Origin: Lepisosteus oculatus | Taxonomy: Eukaryota; Chordata; Actinopteri; Semionotiformes; Lepisosteidae | Direction of reading: 5' to 3' | NCBI RefSeq assembly: GCF_040954835.1 | Contig: NC_090697.1 | Location: 43,212,788 to 43,276,787 of the forward strand | Length of the DNA stretch: 64,000 nucleotides | In this document: positions 35,270 through 47,089 of the stretch, in pieces | Layout: the number at the start of each line of letters is the position of its first letter | How positions within the stretch are numbered: position 1 is the first letter of the stretch | Notes under the pieces: generated by a model | Told to the model about the DNA's origin: nothing | The model's input: only the letters and a program-made list of their open reading frames with translations | Databases searched by the model: none | Program-made: the position numbers and the translations under genes

Positions 35270-38200
35270 GTAGGTTCTTTTTGCCTTTATCACATTTTTA
35301 TGATGATATTGTAGAGCATGTATGTGAGTGTGGCTTTCAAGTGAAAGCATGTGAAGCCAAGAGCCTTCTGGAATTAACATATCAGGTTTTTTAAAGTCTT
35401 ATTAAACAATGGCAATATTCAGACTTCAGAAACAGTTTTTTAAGAATATATTTAGAGACTGGAAATCCAAAGAAAAAGGATGGAAAAAGGAAAAAGGTTT
35501 TAGATTTTGAAGTAGTTCAGGTGAGTAGCTGCGTCAGCATGCGTAGGCTGCAAAGGAACAAGTAATAGGTTTATTCCATGTGGAAGAAGGCTTGGACACC
35601 TGAAGAAGGCTCCACGGCCGAAATGTTGTGTTTTCTTTCTTCTTTTTCTCAGCATGGAATAAACCTATTACTTGTTCCTTTAGATTTTAAATGCATGCTT
35701 TACATGTGTTAACACATGTGTTAACCACTTGTTTGTTAACAGCAAAATCAAAGTGCAAAGACGTGTTAGAATGTGGAGTCTTCGGGGCACATTGTATTCT
35801 AGAGCTACAGTATGATAAAGTCCTGACTAGCTTTACTCCTGTTTTCTAAACAAATCTTGTATTCCCCAGATGACTTCTGGTCTGATTCTCATTTTACTCC
35901 CTAATTGAGAAGGATAAATTCAAATTACATGTCATTGCTTTTATAGATTGTATGACTAAAACAGAAAGAAAAAAATAGAAGCACTTAATCTAAATTTAAC
36001 CAGTTGTAAAATGTTAAAGCTCTCAAAAACCTTTAATGATCAATTACTACCAAAATGTATAGGTGTGGCAGTAATGAGTTTTTAAATATGTCAGAAACCA
36101 TTCACTTTTAGTTTTGAACACCAAAATAAAATTTCGTACATCTTTTTTCTGCATGATTTAACATGATAAAATATACATTGAGAATGAAGATCATGATGTG
36201 TTTGTGCCCCCAGTGAATCATACCATTTCATAAGACCTTTTAGCAGGTTTCTGTATGTCACAATTCATGACACATAATATTGAACTGGTGAGCCCCAAAG
36301 TAATTTCATTTCAGTTAGAACTTGACGCCATTTCTTCAATCAAGATTAAGTGTAAAGTCTGTTCTGCTCTGAAGCATGCTCTTGAGTGAGGCTTAATGAA
36401 AGTCAGTGATGAAACTGTCTGATTAACCACAGAAAAGACATTTTAAATACAAGACACAGTGCGTGTTAGGAATACTAAAATTTATTAAGTTCCAGTATGA
36501 AAACCCTGTAGTGCTCTTGATCCAACACTGACACTGTGGGGATACAAATTACCTCCATTCTCTCATGGACACTTGTTATTTATTTGAAGGAGTAGTTTCT
36601 ATTATGTATATTTCCTTTAAAGTACTGTGAAGCAATACTATGACTACATCGTTACCTTCCCAGCTGCAAAAAATCAACTCTTAAATCACACAAAACACAT
36701 TAAATTGAATATTAAGGAAATAAAACAACATATTACATTAAACAGAGTATATTTTTTCAGAATTTAACATATTGGTCTATAGGCAAATACCTCAGACATT
36801 CCAGAGATCTGCCCTTTCTTTATCTCTTTAAAATAAATCTGTATTAATGGATGGTATTTGTTTAAGGATGGAACTTTGTATTTCATTACTGTTTGTAATT
36901 AATTAAACAATATATAGAATTAATAACTATTAGTATAAGAAATATCTGAATTTTATTTTTTAATTACTATCAATGTATGAATGTATTCAATGCTAATTTA
37001 TTTTGTATATTAACTCATTAACTCCGTGGATGGAGCTCTTGAATAATTGCCGTTAACATGCTATTTCATTTTCGATTGTTACCTATGAGAAACATTATTT
37101 CTTCTAAAAATGTTAAATTTTTTCTTCAAATGAATATATCAGACTACAGCAAAAAAAATATTACCATAAAAAGAAGTGACTGCTCATTCAGTGGGCAAAT
37201 GCATTGAGTTTTTTTTTCTTCTTGAAAGCCTAACCTCTTACCACCCAGACTTAGCAAACACTGCTTATTTCTTTATTTCAATGAAATATCTTCTAAGATC
37301 ATAAATATTTGATATACATTATGAATTTATAATATGCTCGGCTGGAATGTTGCCTTTCATCATGGGTGCATTTTTAAATAGAACTGATCATAAGCAAGTA
37401 TGTCTGTAAACACATTTCCAGTCCCTAAATTGTGGTATATTTGCTAGAGTGTAGTGATGTTCTTTTATATATGAAATCACAACGGCACAGACATTGTGAC
37501 TGCGTTGCCAGTAGATGTTTAAACTTTGAAGCCAGTGTTTTCTTTTTGATTAGAGAGTGCTCTGTTTTTTAAATCTGCTTAATCATAAGACAATGTCGTT
37601 ATTTAGTTTTGGTTTAAAACATTGAATTTTAAAGTGGTAACGACATAGTAGATGCTAAAGCCTGATCAAAAGCAAGTTTTCTTACAGTTATAATACATTA
37701 AAGAATTGTTTTATGACAATTAAGCACCTCACGTTCAGTAATTGTCAGCTCAGATTAAAATTCATATTTTGTCAGTAATGTGAATTGTAAAGTGTCATAA
37801 TAACAGTAAACATTTTTCTTCTTTCAGTACTTGATTTTTTGTGCCTTCTTATTTCATAGATAATCCAATTCTTGACAAACTTCTTCCCAGTCACAAAGCC
37901 CAAGTGCTGGAAAGGCTGTCCACCAGCCTGCCTTTACAAGTGACAGCCAACCTGATAAGCGATGAGGGGTATTGGATGAGGTGTTGCACAGAACGCTGGG
38001 GCGTCAGTGACGTTTCTTGTTACGGACAGAGCTGGAAAAGGATGTTCTTTGAACGTCATTTGCAGAACATGATTGAGCTCTTTATCCCTGATGTGACAGA
38101 CCCACAAATGATCCTGGATATGGTCCCCCTTTGCAGGAATTATGTGCGAAAGATAGAGATATCCCAGCTGTTACCACCTGTCCGGGAGCCACAAAATGAG

Positions 38201-40335
38201 GATGATGATGCCTCTGATACAGCCAGTGACACTGGTTTTGACGGTCCTTCCATGGATCATTTTGACTTCGGCATTCTCCTAGACAAGCTCAGTCATCTGG
38301 AAGAGCTGCATGTGGTGTATGGAGTCAAGGGATGTGGGATGAACTTTGAATGGAACCTGTTTGAATTTACCTATCGGGACTGCCAGTCCCTCGCTAAAGC
38401 TTTAAAGTCTTGCAAATCTTTGAAGGTATGTTCTGTTCCAAGAACCTTTAATTGCAGAATGTTGTAAATAATAATAAGAAGAAAAAGAAGAAGAAGAATA
38501 TACTGCCTTTTTGTCACAAAAGGCAATATTTGCTTTTGGAATTTACATGTATGCTTAAAACATTTTTATAATTTAATGATATGTAATTAAAGGAATCCAG
38601 ATCACGCCATAATGCAGTATATTTACAGGCCACATATACTTTTCTATTGAAACCCAATTTCATCTGCCTTAAGAGCATACCTTAAGAAAAGTTACAATTG
38701 AATTGAGGTTGTTCTGCCTATCTACCTTATTTTGTTGCTAGAAATTAATTAATCCAAAATGTAATTATCCCATGATATAATTAATTATCCCAGGCTCATC
38801 CAGCCCTTTTCTTGACAAATTCCAGGGTTTGGGCTTCGAAAGCATGGCTAAGTAGCTTGTTTGAGATTCCCAAAATCATTTGTAAGAAAGGTAAATGTAA
38901 ATATTTATTAGAATACCCTTGTAATACAACTTACCATAGTACCAAGAAGTAGGCAGAGCTGCTGATTTTTCATGGCATGTGAGTATGAAAACAGTGACAA
39001 ATTAACAAATATAACACATTTGGTGTATGATTGTGACACATGAATTTTCACGTCTTTTTGAAGGTCTTCAGAATACATGAGAGCAAGGTAGATGATGAAA
39101 AAGCCCGAGTGCTTATTCACAGCTTACTGGATCACCCCTCCTTGAAGGAGCTGGACCTTTCTCACAACTTAATTGGGGACAGAGGGGCAAGGGCTATAGG
39201 CAAACTGATCAATAGAAGCCAGCTGGAAAAGCTCATTGTTTACAACAACAAAATCAGAGGTCCAGGAGCACAGGCAATTGCATATGCACTGTCCAAAAAT
39301 GCCACCCTGCTGTCTTTAAACCTCAGACTGAATCGCACTGGAGATGAAGGGGGACAGTCCATTGCTCAGGCTCTTCTAAAGAATACCACCCTTGTAAGCT
39401 TGCATCTGGGCAGCAATGAGCTGACAGAGCCCACAGCCTCTGTTCTGTCTCAGGTTCTTGTTCAGAATACAACCCTGAGAAGCATCAACCTTTCATGCAA
39501 CAGACTAGGAGCAGTAAGTAACTCTTTTACTCTTTTAGGTTTTCAGTGCAAGAAATAAACTTGTCAAAAAATTAAAGCATTTTAAGTTTTGGCAAATAGT
39601 TATGTTCTAGATAGGTAAACATAGATCAAGGTATCTCAAACAAGTGATAGAAATCATTTGAAAAAAAAAACTCTTTCCAGTGGTCTATCTTAATTATGAA
39701 AAACAGGTCATTTTCAGTTCAATAAGAAAAGGTAGATCTGGAATGCAGTGTTTGCCTCCTTGACTCTTTTGACTGTGATGGTTGGAAACATCAGAATCGA
39801 ATCAGAGAGCCCTTGCTAATTTGTAAGTGGCAGCTGGTTAGGGTGGTCAGACATTTTAAAGACATTTCTGAACACTTTCCTATCTATTATATATATTCAA
39901 AATTCTCAGAAATGCCTTAGCATTGGAAGGAACCTGTTAAAATTTAACTTTGCACTTGTTTTCTGCCTACACTGTTTTAAGTAAAAATAGGGTGATATAA
40001 AGTGCTGTAACATAGTACCTGCATAAAACATAATAATCATATTCCAGAATGTTTACAAGAAGTAAATGTCATAAATGTGATACTAGTTGCTAGAAATGTT
40101 TTTTTTTTATCATGTCCAATTATAAATGGCTTCATTGTTTTCTTTGATTTCTGTTTTGAAGGATGGGGGCAAACTACTGGAAGAGGGCATGTCTCACAAC
40201 ACTACTGTGGTGGAGTGTGATATACGCCTAACAGAAGTGGGGCAGGAGAGTGAATACTGTATCAGCCAGATCCTTAGAGGCAACCAAGAGAAGGCACGCA
40301 AGAGACACCTTCAAGAATCTAGAGCAAATAAATAG
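35065..40335 (+). CDS. tcte1: TCTE1 / DRC5, nexin-dynein regulatory complex subunit (4 coding exons)
   Basis: Spliced CDS: 35065-35269, 37860-38425, 39064-39513 and 40162-40335; 1395 nt, 464 residues. All introns are GT-AG and all joins keep frame. The family protein (about 500 aa in human) belongs to the nexin-dynein regulatory complex that links outer doublets of motile cilia and sperm flagella. Seen: conserved MRRIIAEDPEW at residues 37-47, the YW(M/L)RCC and SWKRMFFERHL blocks in exon 3, an acidic linker (EDDDASD), the CGMNFEWNLF block, then a leucine-rich-repeat array at about residues 280-450 with ELDLSHN and SLNLRLN repeats. The start at 35065 is the first ATG in frame after the acceptor at 35028, with in-frame stops just upstream; M37 is a possible alternative. 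The N-terminus is shorter than in human, which is the least conserved part. A palindromic MITE sits in the second intron. Identity is based on recall of the human protein and strong block-by-block agreement. Confidence 0.96.
35270..37859 (+). other. TCTE1 intron 2
   Basis: GT at 35270, AG at 37858-37859. Largest intron; holds the palindromic MITE copy at 35.5 kb and otherwise AT-rich unique DNA. Confidence 0.85.
35525..35682. mobile_element. Palindromic MITE, internally deleted copy in TCTE1 intron 2
   Basis: The left flank GTAGCTGCGTCAGCATGCGT and the start of the left arm run to about 35580. Most of the left arm is missing, while the right arm (35602-35682), AAGAAGGCTCCACGGCCG to ACTTGTTCCTTT, is complete. 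Confidence 0.8.
37860..38425 (+). CDS. tcte1: TCTE1 exon 3
   Basis: Acceptor TTTCATAG ends at 37859 and donor AAG|GTATGT is at 38425/38426. The exon enters with two bases completing an Asn codon and leaves in phase 0. It encodes the NPIL..LLP block, the Trp/Cys-rich YWMRCC region, SWKRMFFERHL, an acidic Ser/Asp linker and the CGMNFEWNLF block that leads into the leucine-rich repeats. Confidence 0.95.
38426..39063 (+). other. TCTE1 intron 3
   Basis: GT at 38426, AG at 39062-39063. Starts with a GAA/AAG-rich run near 38475-38500. A stretch at about 38785-38880 (CATCCAGCCCTTTTCTTGAC) may be a CR1-like scrap. Confidence 0.8.
39064..39513 (+). CDS. tcte1: TCTE1 exon 4 (leucine-rich repeats)
   Basis: Acceptor TTTTTGAAG ends at 39063 and donor GTAAGT starts at 39514; the exon is exactly 150 codons in phase 0. 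It encodes SKVDDEKAR and then repeated ribonuclease-inhibitor-type leucine-rich units, each of about 28 residues (LKELDLSHN, LLSLNLRLN, LVSLHLGSNEL, LRSINLSCN). The upstream AAG before GTC is treated as the acceptor because it restores exact alignment with the known family protein. Confidence 0.95.
39514..40161 (+). other. TCTE1 intron 4
   Basis: GTAAGT at 39514, AG at 40160-40161. No repeat recognised. Confidence 0.85.
40162..40335 (+). CDS. tcte1: TCTE1 exon 5 (last coding exon)
   Basis: Acceptor TTTTGAAG ends at 40161. It encodes 57 residues starting DGGKLLEEGM, with the QESEY motif near the C-terminus, and ends at TAG 40333-40335. The basic tail (KARKRHLQE) is shorter than in the human protein. 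Confidence 0.94.
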   Translation, partial: DGGKLLEEGMSHNTTVVECDIRLTEVGQESEYCISQILRGNQEKARKRHLQESRANK

Positions 40336-40602
40336 ATCCTCATATGTACAGTTTTCACATGAGTACTTTGACATGCCTTTGAAAACATTTTGAATATAGT
40401 TTATTAAATTAAGTTTTGCATGCATGAAGTACTTCAGCAAAAAGTGTTATTAACAGATCAAGATACTTTTTAAATGTTTATGTTTGATGTTTGTTTTCAT
40501 TCAAACAAAAATAAAAAAAAACATATCAATGCTTTTCTATAATATAACTGCTATAGATTATTTTTTGACACATTACTGCTACCTTCACTCTGTTGTTGAA
40601 TC

Positions 40603-40608
40603 AATAAA
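40603..40608 (+). terminator. TCTE1 polyadenylation signal
   Basis: AATAAA at 40603-40608, about 270 bp after the TCTE1 stop and followed by a T-rich stretch. A second AATAAA at 40510-40515 inside an A-rich run is a weaker alternative. No transcript evidence is available. Confidence 0.55.
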
Positions 40609-40629
40609 GAAATACATTTCCATTGAATA

Positions 40630-43600
40630 CACAAAATGTTTTTATTGGTCAGTTAACTTGTCAGAACTCTTGACACACAGATTTGGTTTGCAATCTTTGT
40701 AGTTTTATATGCAACATAAAGGCAACATTGTGATAGTGTGGAAATACATACAGACTTGAATTTTGTAATCTCTCACAGACATTAGAAAAAACATTTGACA
40801 TCAAGCTTGTGATATACTGCACCTCCAGCTGTATAAATGTGAGTTTACATTTCCTATTTGTTGCAAATATGAATCAGATATCAATGGAACAATTTGGAAA
40901 ACAATTCATACAGTAGGCAGAGCACAACTTTTTTGTGTACAATTGCCATGATTTTAGCTAAGTGAAATCACTGTGACTATGGGGGGAAAATGTATGATAT
41001 AAAAGAGCTGTTACGCGAGATAAAAATTCCACAATACCTATATTTTTATGCCTATCTGAAAAGCACCAGTGTATATACAAATGTGTTATATTTTTTTACA
41101 GCTGTCATGAGAAATTTGTCCAGTGATCGATCTCATTGTCTCCATAAAGTAATAGAGTCAATTATTTTTGACATTTCATTGATTTTTATTGGGTGACATA
41201 ATCAGATCATATTTGCTGACATATGAGACATTTTATTACAGGAATGATTCTTATTTTAAGGAATTCAAATACAGCACATCATTTTATTAATAGTGAAGAA
41301 AGCAATTTGTTCAGTAATTAATTAAAATTCCACAAAGACTGACCACTATTGGAAACCACAACATTTTAATCCTCATGTGAGGTTTATTGAAAACCTATAG
41401 CTGCTCTTTCAAGCCCAAAACAATTCCCAAGAAATATCTTTTCACCCCTCTTAATGATATTTTTGAGAAAAAGTTGGCTATTCCTGTCCCTTACATTTTG
41501 CATCTAATTTTAAAATACTTGAATATAAAGAGAGCAAGAGGAAAATGTTCAGTTCAATCTTCCATATTGATTAAATATTGTTCTTCTGTTTGGTGCTGTG
41601 CTTACTAGTAAGTGTGTGTTTGTGTCTGTGAGTGCTCTGTGATGGACTGTCATTCTGTAAACCGACAGGCTTTGGCCTCAGTGTGACCCTGTAAGGTGAA
41701 TGTATTAAATATACTATAATTTAAGTTTTATCCAGATCCATACATACTGTATATACTTAGATTTTGCACCATAGCAGCTCAACATGTACCATCGATTATT
41801 TGTAACTTACAATTCTACCCATTTAGACAGCCAAATAGACTTTGGTGATTGCTGCCATTGTGATTATATTTTAAATTTAAAAATTTGTTTCGAGTGCAGG
41901 AACAGGCGTGGGCTAATTCAAAGCTTTCATGGATCTTCCCATTGCAAACCCACATGGGGCTTCATGGTTGATGGTGGGTTTTTAATTCAGTACAGGGAAA
42001 AAAAACTTCCAGTACGCAGCCAAAATGAGTAACGTATTGAAATGTATAATTGTTTGGTAACGAAATTGACTCTTGTTTAATATACTCCTTGTAGTATGAT
42101 TTTAGACAGAAACCTGCTATGTTGTCAATTTTTTTTTTCTTTCACTTTGAAGCTTCCTTGAAAAATCCATCAGGCATCAGTGACAACCAGGATTACTCAG
42201 TATTACTCTGGATCAAAAAGGTTTAGTTGAAAAAGCTGCAACATGTATCTTCTATATACTGTATGAAACTGAAAGAAATGTAGTAAATCTGAATCAGGTT
42301 CAATAAAAAAAGACTTCCCAAAAGGTAATCATCCTGTGTTTCTGTAACTGTATAGCATAACTTTAGATTACACTTTTCATTCTTTGTTGGGTAAAATTAC
42401 AAATGTTGTTTCATGTAAGCACCTCATAATGGTAAAGAATTGTTCTGAGAAGTAGTTTATCATTTTCAGTATACAGGATTCAGGCAATGCAAATAAAAAA
42501 GAGTGCTCTGACATTTTTTATTTCATTATACAGTATTTATACAGTACCTTTTGATGTCTATATGGCTACTAGACCCATTACTTTTTTTTCCAGAACATGT
42601 TTCAGTATATATAGTGGTTCAGTTCCAACAAACTGAAAGTTCTACATTTCACATTTTTAAAAATTAGTCGCATGTGACAAACTGATACAAGTTTGTACAA
42701 TCGAAACTGGTTGACACCTCTTAGTTGTGCATTATTTACAGTAAAAACAGCACCCACCTTTTTTACCTTACCTTTTTCACAGACTGTTTACAATGTATGT
42801 ACAATTTAAAAAAGAATATCTCAAACATTTAAGTTAGAAAATTCATAGAACATTTCTCCCCCTTAAAGGACATTTAATGTTCAGCTAAATGAGAAATGGT
42901 GTAACAGTCATTGTATTACACATGAAGATTGTACTGTATATACTAGATCTTCTAACATTTTTAATATAAGATCTTTAACATTGTCTCCCTCTTTTTGTTC
43001 TTTTTTCCACTTAACATCAGACATTAGGCTTTGCAAGGTCATAATAACTGATTTACAGTTTTTGTCTATATGGCATCTTATAAGTAATTTATTTTTAAAG
43101 CCACCCTTAAAAAGCTGAAGGGTGGAGTTGTTACAGATTCTACATGTCCAAAGCTTTTCCAATAATTTAATTTTCTAATGTAACTTATAGACAAGAACAT
43201 GACAGTTATAAGGTAATTAATGCTTCAATGTCTAATTGAAGACATGCTGACACGCTCTTCTGAACTTCAGTCAAAACATGAAATATCATTGGGCATTTTT
43301 ATAAGTTTTGGTCCACATCAATCAAAACAGTATTTGGAAACAGACACTGTTCAGTGTGTCTTATATAAGATTCAGTTGCTTGGACTAGATAATGCTGCAG
43401 AAAATTCTACAATTATTATACAGCTATATTTATACCAGAACAAACCACCACCCCACGCATACAGCATCTGGTGGCATGGGCGTTGTGTGGTTACATCTTT
43501 TATCAATGTGATGATATCCAATGGATGTAGTTATAGGATCCAATCACATTTCACTGTTCATTTACAAGACCCAGTCACAACAAAACCTTAGTGAAATAGT

Positions 43601-46600
43601 GAAATTTGCTATATACTATAGAAAAAGGCATCATTCATTTGAATTGATGAGCTTTAAATTAATCTTTTCACGTCATCTTAATAGTAATATTAACCCATGC
43701 TGGTCTCTACAGAAAATTTGAGAAATGTGTTTCATGGGACAAGGAGGGGAGATGTGGCACTCTACAAATGTCAGCTTTGCACTGCACAGCATAGGAGTAA
43801 GAACGCAGTTTCCTCCATGAGAATCCCATATTTTTATTTAACACTCTCTGTGTGTAATAGGTCTTGTGCACACTTGTATGTCCATCTATTGGTTTGTTTG
43901 TTTTTTAATTTAGATTCTCTGAGAAGTTGATCGTTGATTTATTCAGCTCATCACCTCAAACCAGAACAGCTTAATATTTAGAATATTATTACAGCAGCTA
44001 TCAAACCATATAAGCTTTACTAGACCTTACTAGTGCCAAATGTAACAGTACCAAAAAATGTAACAGTACCAAAACAAGTCACATTTACAAAAACACATTT
44101 TTCCTCTTGGAAGGAATGAAAGTATACGTTTACTTGGTATAAGTATGTTTAGGTTATATGCTTTGTAAGTTTGGCAAGATGTTCATAAACAACACAAGGA
44201 TATTTTATTCAGAATTCGGTATAAAATGATTCAGCCTGGGCTTGTAAGCATGAACTAGTGTCTGTTGACCAGAGTCACAGTGAAAGTTCCACAGTCCTTC
44301 CAAGAGAAAAAGAAATCCTAAGTACAGTGTTTGTTTTTTGTTGGGGAACAGTCATCTCTTCCAATGTGTTTATGGAAATTTCTATACTCATTGGGGAAGA
44401 AAGTGGCCTTATTGGGCACCCAAGATGTTGCTCTATGGGTCTTGCATAGATGAATGTGTTTGGAGAATAACACATATTAAAGGAAGGTAAAGGATTTCGT
44501 ACCTTGGCCAGTGCATTTTGTTTCAAAATCTCACAAGATTATAAAATGAAACACTACAGATAACACTCCAGTATGTACGTTATTATGTTTTTATCTGTAT
44601 TTTATAGTAGAAAAATGTGACAATAGGACTGTTGCTCTGCTTGCTGCTTTTCAATGACTGTGTGCTCTAGTTTTACTAAGCATATTAAACTGTGATAGTG
44701 GCTTTAGTATTCACCAAAGATAAATCATTAATGATTCTGTTCCATCCTATTCGGTATTCCCACTGAGCATGAGAAAACAGAATTCTTTGAGGAAATCAAC
44801 AGAGACACGAATATTACCATCTTCTAATTTGAACTGATTTAATGATGTGCACGTATGTAAAACACGATTCTGAGCACTAATTATAAACTATTACATATTT
44901 ACAAGGGATTTACAAAGGTCTGTCAGCTCCTCAACCAACATAAAATAACTCCTATTTTACAGTTGTTCAATTTGAACAACCCAGCATATCAGCATTCCTT
45001 ACTATGGAACATACTGTATCTTAATCTAGGTCCCTTCACTGTACACTACAGCAGAGGTAAGCAAAGTGAAGTTTCACGTAAACCCTACATGCACTTTATA
45101 GATTTAAAAATAATATGTAAATGTTGACATAAAAATTAAGTCAATTTTTAAGATGTTAATGTACCAGGCAAACAGGGGGGGGGGGGGGGGGAATTTTATT
45201 ATCTTCATTCATATAGGAATTATTTTATTTGTATAATTTTGTGAAGTTTTGCAAATTGATTTTCCTTCTGTTTCGTTTAAATCTTGTTAGGCAACATTAC
45301 AATAAAGCAACGTAACTAAGGTCAAGATATGTTTAAACCTTAAATAAAAAAAGATAATGAGACAATTTAGCTGTTTAGTTTTGAAGGCAACATTATGCAA
45401 TGTTTAAAGAAATGCTGTAACTGTCAATGAATCAATTGCCATCCAACTCTCCCTTTTCCTCATGTCATCTGTTGGGAATTGACATCAGTCTGAAATCCCT
45501 ATTGCATCTGCTAATTTCAAGATTTTGAATTTAATTTGTTTATTAAACGGGATGTAAGATACTTTTAGCCATAATCATACAGCATGATCTACACTGTACA
45601 TCATATCTAGATTATTGCCAATAAGTAAATTAGGTCTTGAGTCTGTGTTTTGACTGCACTGGGTTTTTCTTGGCACATATGGTTACTCTTTTCTTGAAAG
45701 TACATAATTATTTCTTGTACAAATGTACTGTTTACAGTTACATACATTATTAGTGATACATCTGTAAGGTTTTTATAATCATATCTTTTTTCCTAAGGGA
45801 AAACAGTCTGCCTACTGTATGTATGTTTTTGAAAAATGTTGGCAAATAAATTCAGGATTACTTTTTGTTTGTGGTAACATACTAATATTAAATGATTTAG
45901 CTGTTCAAATTTAATTTATTGTGATTTGCCCATTACTACAATTGATAAATGTGTTGTACAGTCTATGTAGATGAATTCAAAGGCATTTTTTGACTACACC
46001 TTTTGTGATTTGAGGAAAACCACAAAAGAGATGATCATTGACATAAAATCTCAGCTGAAAATGTTTGATGACTGTGATCTTAAAAACAAACTATAATACA
46101 ATGTTTAGAAAATTAAAGGTGATGAACAACAACACTACAAATTAAAGATACAATAAAACAATAAAAGTACTTGTATATTACCAAGAAGATTTATATTAAA
46201 AGTTGTTCAAAAAGGTATGGGAGAAGATGTCTAAATCTGTGCAGAAGCTTCCCACTCATGGAGATATAAATAGTTTCTAGACCGATGGGATTTAGAAGAT
46301 TTTGTGTAACAGAAGATAAACATATATGAAAATATTTAGCAAATTAGTGCACTTCATTTTCAGAATTCAGTGCAGGCTGGTTCCTATGTGGATGCAGTAA
46401 CTGCACAAAAACCTTTGATCATGCACCATTAAGTGAAAGTCTTCAGGTAATGTCTCATTATTTGAGCAATGTTAAAAAGGTTGTTTTTCTTTCTTGTATA
46501 TGTCTCCTGCATTTTCTATAATCCAACATTAGTGATTAATCATTTTTAATGGGGGGCCAAGGTATTCAAACAATATTGCAATTTAAATGACAGCTTGGAG

Positions 46601-46755
46601 CTTTGGTTTATTTTCAGACAGCTTGATGTCTGCTCTTATTGTACTGAGAAAAGTGCAATTGTCAAGCTGGATTGTGTAGCATGGAATAAATTCTAAACCA
46701 TCTGTTAATATACCTACGGAATGCTTATTTTTTTATTTTAAACAGAACAATGGCA
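40630..46755. other. Intergenic between TCTE1 and TMEM151B, left part
   Basis: Mostly unique AT-rich DNA. A possible V-SINE 3' scrap lies at about 41625-41700 (GTGCTCTGTGATGGACTGTC), and a run of 17 G lies at 45175-45191. The 123-codon open frame at 43220-43591 has no recognisable content. Confidence 0.45.
45175..45191. repeat. Poly-G run of 17
   Basis: Seventeen consecutive G on the plus strand in an AT-rich setting. Length may be uncertain because homopolymers are error-prone in assemblies. Confidence 0.8.
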
Positions 46756-46757
46756 AT

Positions 46758-46786
46758 GGATAATACAATGGCATGTTGTATTATCC
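46758..46786. repeat. Perfect 11-bp stem hairpin
   Basis: GGATAATACAA and TTGTATTATCC are perfect inverted arms with a 7-base loop TGGCATG, immediately beside the tail end of a V-SINE. Confidence 0.8.
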
Positions 46787-47082
46787 TTCACTCTTCTAAC
46801 TCCTTTATCCAATGCAGGGTCGCGGGGGAGACAGAGCCTATTCCCGGCAAGCAATAGGCTCAAGGACTGCCATTCCATAGCCGGGCACACACACTCATCA
46901 CAGAGTGATTTTTACGCATGGCCATTAACCTCCAAGTGTATGCTTGGACTATGAGAGGAAACCAAAGCACTCAGAACAAAGGGGAGAACATACAAACTCC
47001 ACACAGATGGCACCCGAGGATTTGAGCTCAAGGCCCCAGCCCTGGAGGCGGCAACACTTACCACTATGCCACCACACTGACC
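46783..47082 (-). repeat. V-SINE, minus strand
   Basis: Reverse complement of the family: tail CTAACTCCTTTATCCAATGC and GGGTCGCGGGGGAGACAGAG, V domain GGAGAACATACAAACTCCAC, and head GCAACACTTACCACTATGCC with the B box complement near 47022-47032. Confidence 0.85.
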
Positions 47083-47089
47083 ATGTCAT

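Noticed and set aside
43220..43591. 123-codon open frame
   Set aside because: No recognisable motif, no splice or promoter context, AT-rich composition like its surroundings.
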